Shown here: piece after piece, positions 45,688 through 55,127 of the stretch
Position numbering within the stretch: position 1 is the first letter of the stretch
Layout: every line of letters begins with the position of its first letter
Program-made: the position numbers and the translations under genes
NCBI RefSeq assembly: GCF_006717045.1
Contig: NZ_VFPH01000002.1
Coordinates: 1,736,001-1,800,000 of the forward strand
DNA from: Pseudonocardia cypriaca
Lineage (GTDB): Bacteria > Actinomycetota > Actinomycetes > Mycobacteriales > Pseudonocardiaceae
Direction: 5' to 3'
DNA: 64,000 bases
Notes under the pieces: model-generated
The model's database searches: none
What the model was told of the DNA's origin: nothing
The model's input: the letters and a program-made list of their open reading frames with translations, nothing else

Positions 45688-46773
45688 GAGGAAGCGATCC
45701 GGGAGGTACGGGGTCAGGTCGAGGCGTGGTTCCTCCCCGAGCACGACCTCCGCGACCAGTGCCCCGGCCAGCGGGGCCATGGTCAGGCCGGTCGGGCCGA
45801 ACCCGGTCGCCATGACGATCCGGGGGTAGCCGGGGAGCGGGCCGAGCACGGGCAGGCCGTCCGGCGTCGCGGGGCGGAAGCCGACGCGCGTCTCCAGCAG
45901 CGTGGCGTCCCGCAGCCCCGGCGCGACCGCGAGCGCCTGCTCGAGCACCTCCAGCTGCCCCGCGGCGGTCACCCGGTGGTCGAACCCGGATCCGGTCTCC
46001 CTCGTGGCTCCGGCCACCACCCGGCCGCCCGGGAACGCCAGCAGGTAGTGGCCGCTGTCCATGGGCGACACGACCGGCCACCGGCCGGTGTCCGCGGACA
46101 CCTCGAGGTGCGTGATCTGCCCCCGCTGCGGGGCCACGGGCAGCCGGATCCCGAACGGGTCCAGCAGCTCGGCGCTCCACGCCCCTGCCGCGAGGACGAC
46201 CGAGTCGGCGTCGAGCCGCTCCCCGTCGACCCGCACACCGTCGACGGCCATCATTGCCGTGCCGGTGCGCAGCTCGGCACCGCGCCGCCGCGCCGCGTCC
46301 AGGAGGCTCGCGCGCAACTGGCGACCGTCCACCCGCGCACCCCCGCTGACGTGCACGGCCGCGAGCCCCGGCTCCAGCGGTGGGAACAGGGCGCGGGCCG
46401 GTGCGGGTTCGAGCAGCGAGGCCTCCCCCGCGGCCGGGTGGGCCGCCGCCCGCGCCGCGACGAGCCGGTGGACCTCCCGAAGCGCCCCCTCGTCCCGGCC
46501 CGTGACGAGGCCGCCGACCACCGAGTAGGACGTGGGCTCGTCGGTGTCCTCGGCGAGCGCCGCGACCAGCTCGGGGTAGTAGCCGGCCGAGGCGCCCGCG
46601 AATGCGAAGCGCGTCTCGTCGGCCGTGGCCCAGGGCGAGACGATCCCCGCGCCCGCGGCCGTCGCCACGCCGGGCCGCGCGTCGTCCACGACCACGACGT
46701 CGACGCCCCGCCGGGCGAGGTGGTAGGCCGCAGCGGCCCCCGCGATGCCGGACCCGACCACGACCACCCGCAC
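45661..46773 (-). CDS. DadA/glycine-oxidase-type FAD amino-acid oxidase
   Basis: This 370-residue enzyme has the FAD loop VVVVGSGIAGAAAAYHLARR, the LAAGAWS segment and C-terminal RVGFRPATPDGLPVLG with TGFGPTGLTMAPLAG, as in DadA/ThiO oxidases. GTG 46773 is chosen for the GGAGG 8 nt upstream. The last residues and stop codon come from a dispersed repeat, so the original C-terminus was probably replaced. Confidence 0.88.
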   Translation of the reverse strand: MRVVVVGSGIAGAAAAYHLARRGVDVVVVDDARPGVATAAGAGIVSPWATADETRFAFAGASAGYYPELVAALAEDTDEPTSYSVVGGLVTGRDEGALREVHRLVAARAAAHPAAGEASLLEPAPARALFPPLEPGLAAVHVSGGARVDGRQLRASLLDAARRRGAELRTGTAMMAVDGVRVDGERLDADSVVLAAGAWSAELLDPFGIRLPVAPQRGQITHLEVSADTGRWPVVSPMDSGHYLLAFPGGRVVAGATRETGSGFDHRVTAAGQLEVLEQALAVAPGLRDATLLETRVGFRPATPDGLPVLGPLPGYPRIVMATGFGPTGLTMAPLAGALVAEVVLGEEPRLDLTPYLPDRFLPTNGAFVG

Positions 46774-46791
46774 GGGAAGATCCTCCCACGC

Positions 46792-46824
46792 CGCGAGTCG
46801 CGGCATGAGTGCACGCGAGTCGCG
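46792..46824. repeat. Paired CGCGAGTCGCG repeat, copy 2
   Basis: CGCGAGTCGCG occurs at 46792-46802 and 46814-46824 with the same 22-base spacing as the pair at 42066-42098, just upstream of the oxidase start. Confidence 0.75.
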
Positions 46825-46837
46825 CTGTCCGCGCGCG

Positions 46838-48820
46838 TCAGTCGGGGTCTGCCACAGCCCCCGCGAACTGGCTCTCGTAGAGGGCCGCGTAGGCGCCGCC
46901 CGCGACCACCAGCTCGTCGTGGGTGCCCTGCTCCACGATCCGGCCGGACTCCATCACGAGGATCAGGTCGGCGTCCCGGATCGTCGACAGGCGGTGGGCG
47001 ATCACGAAGCTGGTGCGGTCGGTGCGCAGCGCGGCCATGGCCCGCTGCAGGAGCAGCTCGGTGCGGGTGTCCACGGAGCTGGTGGCCTCGTCGAGGATGA
47101 GCAGCGTCGGGTCGGCGAGGAACGCCCGCGCGATCGTGATCAGCTGCTTCTCCCCCGCGCTCACGTTCGAGCCCTCGTCGTCGATGACGGTGTCGTAGCC
47201 GTCGGGGAGGCTGCGCACGAACCGGTCGACGTAGGTGGCCCGCGCCGCGGCCACGATCTCCTCCTCGGTGGCCGCCGGGTTGCCGTAGGCGATGTTGTCC
47301 CGGATCGTGCCGCCGAAGAGCCACGTGTCCTGCAGGACCATCCCGATGCCGGAGCGCAGCGTGGCGCGGTCCATCGCGGCGATGTCGGCGCCGTCGAGGG
47401 TGATGCGGCCCGCGTCCAGCTCGTAGAACCGCATGATCAGGTTGACGAGCGTGGTCTTGCCGGCTCCGGTCGGCCCGACGATCGCGACCGTCTGGCCCGG
47501 CTCCGCGGTGAGCGAGAGGTGCTCGATCAGCGGCTGGTCCGGCCGGTAGCGGAACGAGACGTCCTCGAACACCACCCGGCCGCAGCGCGTCTGCGGCACG
47601 GCCGGTCGCTCCGGATCGGGTACCTGCTCATCGGCGTCGAGCAGCTCGAACACCCGCTCGGCCGACGCGACACCCGACTGCAGCAGGTTGATCATCGACG
47701 ACACCTGCGTGAGCGGCTGGGTGAACTGGCGGGAGTACTGGATGAACGCCTGCACGTCACCGAGACTCAGTCCGCCGGACGCCACCCGCAGGCCCCCGAT
47801 CACGGCGACGAGCACGTAGTTCAGGTTCCCGATGAACATCATCGACGGCATGATGATCCCGGAGATGAACTGCGCCAGGTAGCTGGCGCCGTACAGCTGC
47901 TCGTTCTTCTCCGCGAAGCCGGCCTCCACCTCGCGGCGCCGCCCGAACACCCGGACGAGCTCGTGGCCGGTGAACGCCTCCTCGATGTGGGCGTTGAGCG
48001 CCCCGGTGTGCCGCCACTGTGCAACGAACTGCTTCTGCGACCGGGCCATGATCGCCCGCGACAGCAGCAGCGACAGGGGGATCGACACGATCGCGACGAG
48101 CGCCAGCATCGGCGAGATCAGCAGCATCACCAGCAGCACGGCGACGATCGTCAGCAGCGAGGTGAACAGCTGCGACAGCGTCTGCTGCAGGCTCTGCGAG
48201 ACGTTGTCGATGTCGTTGGTGACGCGGCTGAGCAGCTCACCGCGGGGCTGGCGGTCGAAGTAGCTCAGCGGAAGCCGGTTGATCTTGTCCTCGACGTCCC
48301 GACGCAACGCGAAGATCGTGCGCTGCACGACGCCGTTGAGCAGGTAGCCCTGCAGCCATGAGAACAGCGCCGCCACGACGTAGATCACCACGACGCTCAT
48401 GAGCACCTGGCCGAGCAGGGCGAAGTCGATGCCCTGTCCCGGCACGACACCGGCGCCGGAGATCACGTTGGCGTACGTCTCGTTGCCGGCGCTGCGCGCG
48501 GCCTCCGCGGCGGCCTCCGTGGAGGTGCCGGGCTCGAGCTGGCGCCCGATCACCCCGGCGAAGATGACGTCCGTTGCGCGGCCGAGCACGAGCGGCCCGA
48601 CCGAGCTGAGCCCCACGCTCAGCACGCCGAGGACGACGACCGCCACCACGCCCAGCCGCTCCGGCGCGAGCCGGCGCAGCAGCCGGCGCGCCGACGGGCC
48701 GAAGGCCAGCGACTTCTCCGCCGGCATGCCCATGCCGGCCCACGGCGGGCCGCTGCGCCGCTGCGCCGTCATCTCGCGCGCGGCGCGGTTGGTCTCCGCG
48801 ACGGGGTTCGGGCGGGTCAT
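46838..48820 (-). CDS. ABC exporter subunit, membrane-ATPase fusion (second partner)
   Basis: This 660-residue half-transporter has six helices and an ATPase with GPTGAGKTTLVN (Walker A) and LLILDEATSSVD (Walker B), plus the signature NVSAGEKQL, in which the usual SGGQ reads SAGE. It overlaps the upstream partner (ATGA) and would form a heterodimeric drug or lipid exporter with it. ATG 48820. Confidence 0.92.
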   Translation of the reverse strand: MTRPNPVAETNRAAREMTAQRRSGPPWAGMGMPAEKSLAFGPSARRLLRRLAPERLGVVAVVVLGVLSVGLSSVGPLVLGRATDVIFAGVIGRQLEPGTSTEAAAEAARSAGNETYANVISGAGVVPGQGIDFALLGQVLMSVVVIYVVAALFSWLQGYLLNGVVQRTIFALRRDVEDKINRLPLSYFDRQPRGELLSRVTNDIDNVSQSLQQTLSQLFTSLLTIVAVLLVMLLISPMLALVAIVSIPLSLLLSRAIMARSQKQFVAQWRHTGALNAHIEEAFTGHELVRVFGRRREVEAGFAEKNEQLYGASYLAQFISGIIMPSMMFIGNLNYVLVAVIGGLRVASGGLSLGDVQAFIQYSRQFTQPLTQVSSMINLLQSGVASAERVFELLDADEQVPDPERPAVPQTRCGRVVFEDVSFRYRPDQPLIEHLSLTAEPGQTVAIVGPTGAGKTTLVNLIMRFYELDAGRITLDGADIAAMDRATLRSGIGMVLQDTWLFGGTIRDNIAYGNPAATEEEIVAAARATYVDRFVRSLPDGYDTVIDDEGSNVSAGEKQLITIARAFLADPTLLILDEATSSVDTRTELLLQRAMAALRTDRTSFVIAHRLSTIRDADLILVMESGRIVEQGTHDELVVAGGAYAALYESQFAGAVADPD

Positions 48821-50550
48821 GCCACTTCCTCCGGGGTGAACTGGGACGCGACGATCTCGCCGTAGGTCGGGCAGCCGGCCAGCAGCTCGTCGTGGGTGCC
48901 GATCCCGACCACGACGCCGTCGTCGAGCACGACGATCTGGTCGGCGTCGCGGATGCTCGCCACCCGCTGCCCCACGACCACCAGCGTGGCGGTGGCGGTG
49001 ACCGGCCGGAGTGACGCGCGCAGCCGGGCGTCGGTGGCGAGGTCGAGCGCGGAGAACGAGTCGTCGAACAGGTAGATCTGGGGGCGCCGCACGAGCACGC
49101 GGGCGATCGAGAGCCGCTGGCGCTGGCCGCCGGACACGTTGGTGCCGCCCTGGGCGATCGGCGAGTCGAGGCCGTCGGGCATGGCGCGCACGAAGTCGGC
49201 GGCCTGCGCCACCTCGAGCGCCGCCCACAGCTCCTCGTCGGTGGCGTCCGGGTTGCCGTAGCGCAGGTTGCTGGCCACCGTTCCGGAGAACAGGTACGGC
49301 CGCTGCGGCACGATGCCGACCCGGCTCCACAGGTACTCGGGGTCGAGCTCGCGCACGTCGACGCCGTCCACGCGCACCGAGCCGCTCGTGACGTCGAACA
49401 GCCGTGGCACGAGCCCGAGCAGCGTGGTCTTGCCCGCGCCGGTGCTGCCGACGATCGCCGTCGTGGTGCCCGGCCGCGCGGTGAACGTGACGTCGTGCAG
49501 CACCGGGGCATCGGCGCCCGGGTAGGCGAACCCGGCACCGCGCAGCTCGAGCGCCCCGGTCGGCGCGGGCGGCGTGATCGGCTGTGCGGGCGGCGCCACC
49601 GAGGACTCCGTGTCGAGCACCTCGCTGATCCGCTCGGCGCAGACGGCGGCACGCGGGATCATCATCGTCATGAAGGTGGCCATCATGACCGCCATCAGGA
49701 TCTGGATCAGGTAGGCCAGGAACGCGGTCAGCGCGCCGATCTGCATCTCACCGGCTTCGATCCGCTCGGCCCCGAACCACAGCACCGCCACGCTCGACAG
49801 GTTCAGCACGAGGATCACGGTCGGGAAGATCAACGCCTGCAGCTGGCCCACGTACGTGGCGACCTCGGTGAGCGAGGCGTTGGCGGTCTCGAACCGGGCC
49901 GTCTCGTGCGGCTCGCGCACGAACGCCCGCACCACCCGGATGCCGGTGATCTGCTCGCGCAGGACGCGGTTGACCTCGTCGATCCGGCTCTGCATCGCGC
50001 GGAAGCCGGGCATCATGCGCAGGATCAAGGCGCCGATCGCGACCACGAGGACCGGCACGCAGACCAGCATCAGCCAGGACAGGTGCGTGTCCTCCCGCAG
50101 CGCCATGACCACGCCGCCGAAGCACATGATCGGCGCCGCGACCATCATCGTGCAGGTCATCAGCACGAGCATCTGCACCTGCTGCACGTCGTTGGTGCCG
50201 CGGGTGATCAGCGACGCCGACCCGAAGTGGTTGACCTCCCGCACGGAGAACTCCCCGACGCGGTGGAACAACGCGGCGCGGACGTCACGGCCGAAGCCCA
50301 TCGCCGCGCGGGCTCCGAAGTAGACCGCGGCCACGGAGCAGACGATCTGCACGAACGTGACCACGAGCATCCAGCCGCCGACCGACATGATGTAGCCGGT
50401 GTCGCCGCGGGCGATGCCCCGGTCGATGATGTCGGCGTTGAGGCTGGGCAGGTAGAGCGAGGCGATCGTGCCCGCGAGCTGCAGAACGACCACCAGCAGC
50501 AGCGGTCTGGAGTACGGGCGCAGGTGGGTGCGCAGCAGTCGGATCAGCAT
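48817..50550 (-). CDS. ABC exporter subunit, membrane-ATPase fusion (first partner)
   Basis: This 577-residue half-transporter starts MLIRLLRTHLRPYSRPLLLVV and has GSTGAGKTTLLG, VSGGQRQRLS and Walker B YLFDDSFSALD. There the catalytic Glu is Ser, so this is the degenerate site of a heterodimer and the partner keeps the Glu. It is coupled to the upstream TetR gene by seven shared bases. Confidence 0.92.
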   Translation of the reverse strand: MLIRLLRTHLRPYSRPLLLVVVLQLAGTIASLYLPSLNADIIDRGIARGDTGYIMSVGGWMLVVTFVQIVCSVAAVYFGARAAMGFGRDVRAALFHRVGEFSVREVNHFGSASLITRGTNDVQQVQMLVLMTCTMMVAAPIMCFGGVVMALREDTHLSWLMLVCVPVLVVAIGALILRMMPGFRAMQSRIDEVNRVLREQITGIRVVRAFVREPHETARFETANASLTEVATYVGQLQALIFPTVILVLNLSSVAVLWFGAERIEAGEMQIGALTAFLAYLIQILMAVMMATFMTMMIPRAAVCAERISEVLDTESSVAPPAQPITPPAPTGALELRGAGFAYPGADAPVLHDVTFTARPGTTTAIVGSTGAGKTTLLGLVPRLFDVTSGSVRVDGVDVRELDPEYLWSRVGIVPQRPYLFSGTVASNLRYGNPDATDEELWAALEVAQAADFVRAMPDGLDSPIAQGGTNVSGGQRQRLSIARVLVRRPQIYLFDDSFSALDLATDARLRASLRPVTATATLVVVGQRVASIRDADQIVVLDDGVVVGIGTHDELLAGCPTYGEIVASQFTPEEVA

Positions 50551-51158
50551 GCACGGTCCTCGTTCGTGGTGGGGACGGCCAAGCCGTCGAGCAGGATCGC
50601 CACGATCTGCTCCGGGTTCAGCGGGCGGCCGTCGGAGATCATCGGATGGGTGCCGGAGAAGATCAGCAGCCTCAGCACGTGGGCCAGCTCTGCGGCCGGC
50701 ACCCGCAGCCGGGACTCGTCGGGGCCGACGAGATCGGCGATGGCGGCCCGGAACGCATCGTTGATGGCCTGCGGCGGTTGCGGACGCTGCTCCTCCGGCT
50801 CGGGCGGCCGGATCCAGCCGAGCGCGTCCAGCAGGCCGAACACCTGAGACAGCCGATCCTGCAGGACCTCGGTGGCCCTCGTCAGGCGCTCGCGCAGCGG
50901 GAGCCCGCGGTCGACGGCGGCGAGCTCGCGCAGGGTCGGGTCGGGGTCGAAGACCTCGGTGACGACCGCCTGGACGACGGAGTCCTTGTCCGGGAAGACG
51001 CGGAAGATGGTGCCCTCCGCGATCCCTGCCGCCTCCGCGATCTGGCGTGTGGTCACCCCCGAGCCGTGCCGCATCACGAGCGGCCGCGCGGCGTCGATGA
51101 TCGCCGTGCGGCGCTCTGCGGGGGCCATGCGGGGCGCACGGCGGTTCGAGGGGGCCAC
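50544..51158 (-). CDS. TetR-family repressor of the ABC exporter
   Basis: This 204-residue regulator has the HTH TTRQIAEAAGIAEGTIFRVF (about residues 36-55) and a helical ligand domain. GTG 51158 or ATG 51128 may be the start. It heads the exporter operon, and the palindrome 51173-51186 directly upstream is its likely operator. Confidence 0.88.
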   Translation of the reverse strand: MAPSNRRAPRMAPAERRTAIIDAARPLVMRHGSGVTTRQIAEAAGIAEGTIFRVFPDKDSVVQAVVTEVFDPDPTLRELAAVDRGLPLRERLTRATEVLQDRLSQVFGLLDALGWIRPPEPEEQRPQPPQAINDAFRAAIADLVGPDESRLRVPAAELAHVLRLLIFSGTHPMISDGRPLNPEQIVAILLDGLAVPTTNEDRAC

Positions 51159-51172
51159 GGCGCCAGATTAAA

Positions 51173-51186
51173 TGAGCGCCCACTCA
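51173..51186. promoter_or_regulatory. TetR operator candidate
   Basis: TGAGCGCCCACTCA is an imperfect palindrome 15 bp before the TetR start, in the only AT-rich gap of the region. Confidence 0.55.
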
Positions 51187-51810
51187 CTAACCAACCGGAT
51201 TTCACCGTGGGCGGAGACGGCACGCCGGTCGCCGGGGCGTTCGGCGCGGTGATCATCACGAGTGCTGGCGATCACGAGGTCGTTCCGGATGCTGCCAGGT
51301 GACGCCGACGTCAGCCCGGGATCGTGGACCGCCTCAGCGACGCCGGTGGCCGGTTGCGCGGGATCGCGGGGCCAGGGAGCGCGCGGGTCCTGCCGTGCTG
51401 CGTTCCGCGGAACGCGGCCCCCCGATCCTGCTCCCAGGCCCCGTGGTGTCGACCTGGTCGGGCACGTTCGGCTTGGGCGCGCCGTTCCCGGGACCGCGCG
51501 CGCGAAGCGCCGGCCCGCCCACCCGAGGACCGGTGGTCACACCCCCCAAGGGGCGAGGCCGGGAGCCGTGCATCTGCAACAGACCGACCCGAGCCGCCGT
51601 CGAAGATCGCGCCAACCCCACCAACCCGCGCCGCCCTGCCCGAGCCGCCGTGATCCGATCCAGCGGTTGTCCATGTGCGCGACCAGCGCCGAACAGGCCC
51701 GCCGCAATGCAATCCGGGCCTCACCGCGGGTCGCCGGGCGGCCCCGCTGGGGGACGGGACCACCCGGCGGGGCGGGACCGCCGCGCCAAGTCGGGCGGCG
51801 GCCGGAGGCG
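51187..51810. other. Intergenic region between ABC/TetR operon and copper-type operon
   Basis: About 620 bases have no convincing gene on either strand. It holds the third CGTTCCGCGGAACGC repeat at 51401-51415. It is downstream of the minus-strand PepSY gene and upstream of TetR. Confidence 0.5.
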
Positions 51811-53790
51811 TCAACCGCCGGTGACTCCCCTGAGGGTGTCGACCAGGAACGAGGTGACGGGCCGGACCAGCTGCGGGAGGAGGCCCGGCTGTTCGTCGGC
51901 CGGCTCCGCCTCGGGGGTCGGCGGGGCCGGTTCGGGGACGTCGTCCGGCGGGATCTCGGGCTCGTCCGGCGCCTCGGCGGCGCCGGAGGAGCGGATGCCG
52001 CTCCCGGTGTCGCCGCCACCTGTGTCGCCCCCGGTGTCGCGGACCGCGGTGTCACTGCCCGCGGTGTCACTGCTGGCGGTGGTGCCGGGACTGCCGGTAT
52101 CGGCGGGCGGCCCGCCGGGCTGGGCCGCCGGTCCGGCGGTGCGCGGCGCTGCCGGACCGGCCGGTGCGCCGTCCCGGCCGCCCCGGACGGACCGGGGCGG
52201 TGCCGCGACGACACCGGTGCCCGCGGCATCGTCGGGAACGGGGGGCGGCTGGAGGAGGGGCGGCTCGGGCAGGCGCCGGTCCGGGAGGGCCTCGACGGCG
52301 TCTGCTCGCGTGACGGGCGACGGCGTGCCGAGCACCACCGCCACGCCGAGCGCGGACACCGCCACGACCAGCGCGCCCGCCGTGACCACCCTGCGCAGCC
52401 GCTCCTGCCGCTGCCGGACGGCGGCCACCACGAGGTCCACCACGACGAACGCGGCGAGGCTGAGCCCGAAGGCGGGCATCAGCCAGCCGAGCACGACCGT
52501 GACCAGCACGACCGGCACCCCGACCGACGCGGTGAGCTGGCGCAACGCGGGTGGCGGCACCGGGGGCAGCTTCCCCTCGCCGTACGGGCTGCGCTGCCAC
52601 CACATCCGGTAGCCGATGAGGATCAGCACGATGGTGGTGATCACGAGCAGTCCGAGCACGATCTGGTTGGCGATCCCGAAGAGGGTGCCGGTGTGCGCCT
52701 GCTGGCCGATCTCGCGCACTTGCGCCAGGAACGGGTAGTCGTTCCACCCGATCCGCTCGGTGACCTGCGCTGTGTACGGGTCGACGGCGATGTGGTCCTT
52801 CCGGATCGGCAGGCCGGGCGAGGTCTCGGCGACCGTGAACGGCCGGTCGGGCGCGGTCGGCGCCACCACGCGCAGCTCGCCGCTGAGCCCTTCCGCCCGC
52901 GCGACCTGCAGCACGCGGTCGACGCTCGCGGGATGGACGCCGCCGGGCACGGCGACCGGGGCGGCGGCGAGCTCGGGCGCCCGCACGGCGGGCAGCCCCC
53001 AGCCGGCGAACCGGCTCATCGTCAGGCCGGTGGCGCTCATGACGAGCAGGCCGGCCGTGAGCCAGATCCCGAGGGGCCCGTGCACCGCCCGCATCCGCGC
53101 CTGGTCCCCCTTGCCCCGCGGCAGCGGGGTCAGCAGCTCGCGGATGCCGCGCCTGCGCCGCCCCTGCTTGGCGGTCCACAGCAGCAGCCCGCCGACCACG
53201 ATCACGGGCAGCCAGCTCGCGGCGACCTCCGAGTACAGCCGTCCGACCGCACCGAGGTGGAGATCGGTGTGCAGGTCGCGCAGCCAGACGTTGGCGGGCA
53301 TCCGTCCGTCGACGGTGGTGAGCTCGCCGCTGATGTAGTTCGTGTACGGGTCGACGAAGACCGTGCGCGCCTCGCCGCGCTGGGTCAGCCTCGGTACGGC
53401 CAGGTTCACCTGCGTTGTGCGGTCGGGTTCGGGCGGCGGCACGACCGAGCGCAGCTCCGCCTCCGGGTGCGCGGCGAGCGCGGCGGCCACCTGCTCGGCC
53501 ACGGGCCGCGGCGCCTCGCCGATCTCGGGCACGAAGAGCTGCCTGCCGTAGAGGTCCTCGTGGATCTGCGGGCTGCACACGTAGACCAGGCCCGTCAGGC
53601 ACAGCACCAGCAGGAACGGCGCCACCAGGATCCCGGCCAGGAAGTGCACCCGGCGGGCGAGCGGGCGCAGCTGGGCGACCGAGCCGGCGAAGGGCCGCTT
53701 CCTGGGCGGACGCCCCGTGAGGGTCCGACCCGAGAGCCGGCTGGCGTGCGCGCCGGGTTCTCCGGACTCCATCTCGTGCCTCGGACTCAT
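51811..53790 (-). CDS. PepSY-domain membrane protein
   Basis: This 659-residue protein has PepSY-TM helices with His pairs (RRVHFLAGILVAPFLLVL and RAVHGPLGIWLTAGLLVMSA) and WLRDLHTDLHLG, plus PepSY-like soluble parts (VFVDPYTNYISGELTTVDGR). A long Pro/Ser/Thr/Asp-rich C-terminal tail follows. It resembles the iron- or copper-regulated PepSY proteins. ATG 53790 overlaps the CopC-CopD stop by four bases; it is the last gene of its operon. Confidence 0.85.
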   Translation of the reverse strand: MSPRHEMESGEPGAHASRLSGRTLTGRPPRKRPFAGSVAQLRPLARRVHFLAGILVAPFLLVLCLTGLVYVCSPQIHEDLYGRQLFVPEIGEAPRPVAEQVAAALAAHPEAELRSVVPPPEPDRTTQVNLAVPRLTQRGEARTVFVDPYTNYISGELTTVDGRMPANVWLRDLHTDLHLGAVGRLYSEVAASWLPVIVVGGLLLWTAKQGRRRRGIRELLTPLPRGKGDQARMRAVHGPLGIWLTAGLLVMSATGLTMSRFAGWGLPAVRAPELAAAPVAVPGGVHPASVDRVLQVARAEGLSGELRVVAPTAPDRPFTVAETSPGLPIRKDHIAVDPYTAQVTERIGWNDYPFLAQVREIGQQAHTGTLFGIANQIVLGLLVITTIVLILIGYRMWWQRSPYGEGKLPPVPPPALRQLTASVGVPVVLVTVVLGWLMPAFGLSLAAFVVVDLVVAAVRQRQERLRRVVTAGALVVAVSALGVAVVLGTPSPVTRADAVEALPDRRLPEPPLLQPPPVPDDAAGTGVVAAPPRSVRGGRDGAPAGPAAPRTAGPAAQPGGPPADTGSPGTTASSDTAGSDTAVRDTGGDTGGGDTGSGIRSSGAAEAPDEPEIPPDDVPEPAPPTPEAEPADEQPGLLPQLVRPVTSFLVDTLRGVTGG

Positions 53791-55127
53791 CGCTCGACGA
53801 CACCGCCCTGCTGGAGGCCGCCCGGCTGCGCGAGCTGCGTCGGGGCGGTCGCCGGTACCGCCGCGGCGAGCAACGCCACGGCGACGCCGACCGCGCCGAC
53901 CGCCGCCAGCCTGCGCAGCCGCGCGCGCCCGGAGACGTCACGCCCGCGGGTGCCTCTCCGGCGGCGCGCCCACCACCCACCGGCGAACCCGGTTGCGACG
54001 GCGAGCACCGCCAGCACCAGCAGCGCGACCAGCCGCCAGCCCGCCGTCGTGAGCAGCGCGACGGCCAGCAATGACACTCCCCCGACCGGCATGACGCGGG
54101 CGAGCCGCGGCAGCGCCACCCGGAGCACGGAGTCACCTGCAGTGCGCACCAGGACCCACAGCAGCACCGGCCCGCCGGTGCAGACCGCAACCGCGAGCAG
54201 CAGCGCGATGTCCGCGGTGACCACGAGAGCGGAAGGCCCGTCCGGGCCGGCCGGGCGGGCGAGGCCCCACGTGGCCGCCAACGCCGCGGCGGCGCCGACC
54301 ACCACGCCGGACCGCAGCCATCGCTGCACGGCGGAGCGAGCGGGTGTGCCGGTCAGCAGCTGCACGAGCGCGACGGTGATCGGCACGAGCACGAGCAGCC
54401 GCGCCAGCAGAACCGCGCCGACGTCGGACCCGAACGCCGCCGACACGACCACGGGGTCGTACGCCTCCGCGAGCGGGAGCCGGGCGGTGTAGCCACCGAA
54501 GGACACGATGCTGCCGAACGTCGCCACCACCAGCGCCCACCAGGCGTAGGTGATCGGACGGCGCGCCGGCGGGTGCACGACCCCGGCCGGCCAGACGGCG
54601 CCGAGCACGAAGGCGACGCCGGTCCCGCGCGCGAACGCCGCGGTCGCGGCCGCGCGGAAGGCGTCGTGGATCGCGACGACGGCCGGATCGCGGTCGGCCG
54701 GTATCTGCGGGACGGCCGCGGCCTCGGTCGGCGCGTACACCTGGAACGCGGATGTGCCGGTGATCGGTTCGAGCGTGCTGGACGGCACCGACCACGCCAC
54801 CGAGTACGTCCCGGCGTAGCGGGTGCGAGGCATCCGCACGGCGAAGGTGTTCGGGTCGTCCGACACCGGGTACGGCCGGCCCTCGACGACCTGCTGCCCG
54901 GCCGGGACGGTCATCCGCACGGTCGCCAGCCCGGCGGACACGGGCCGGTCGAAGGTGAGCCGGACCTCGTCCGGCGACTCGACGATCTCGCCATCGGCCG
55001 GCGACACGGCGACCAGCACGGGGTCGCCCGTGCTCGCCGGCACCGCGATGAGGAGGGTCCCCCAGCAGGCGGCGACAACGGCGAGCAGCCCGAGGAGGCC
55101 GCGCAGGTGCGTCCGGGTCGCGGTCAT
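53787..55127 (-). CDS. CopC-CopD-like fusion with altered copper-site N-terminus
   Basis: This 446-residue protein has an N-terminal signal, a CopC-like domain (VAVSPADGEIVESPDEVRLTF, residues about 37-130) and a CopD-type membrane domain (about 150-330). Typical CopC starts His-Ala and uses that His for copper; here the matching stretch is STGDPVLVAVSP with no His. ATG 55127 overlaps the YcnI-like stop (ATGA). Confidence 0.85.
   Translation of the reverse strand: MTATRTHLRGLLGLLAVVAACWGTLLIAVPASTGDPVLVAVSPADGEIVESPDEVRLTFDRPVSAGLATVRMTVPAGQQVVEGRPYPVSDDPNTFAVRMPRTRYAGTYSVAWSVPSSTLEPITGTSAFQVYAPTEAAAVPQIPADRDPAVVAIHDAFRAAATAAFARGTGVAFVLGAVWPAGVVHPPARRPITYAWWALVVATFGSIVSFGGYTARLPLAEAYDPVVVSAAFGSDVGAVLLARLLVLVPITVALVQLLTGTPARSAVQRWLRSGVVVGAAAALAATWGLARPAGPDGPSALVVTADIALLLAVAVCTGGPVLLWVLVRTAGDSVLRVALPRLARVMPVGGVSLLAVALLTTAGWRLVALLVLAVLAVATGFAGGWWARRRRGTRGRDVSGRARLRRLAAVGAVGVAVALLAAAVPATAPTQLAQPGGLQQGGVVER

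Noticed and set aside
51262..54492. Plus-strand open frame of about 1,076 codons
   Set aside because: It is antisense to the PepSY and CopC-CopD genes and has GC-shadow composition.
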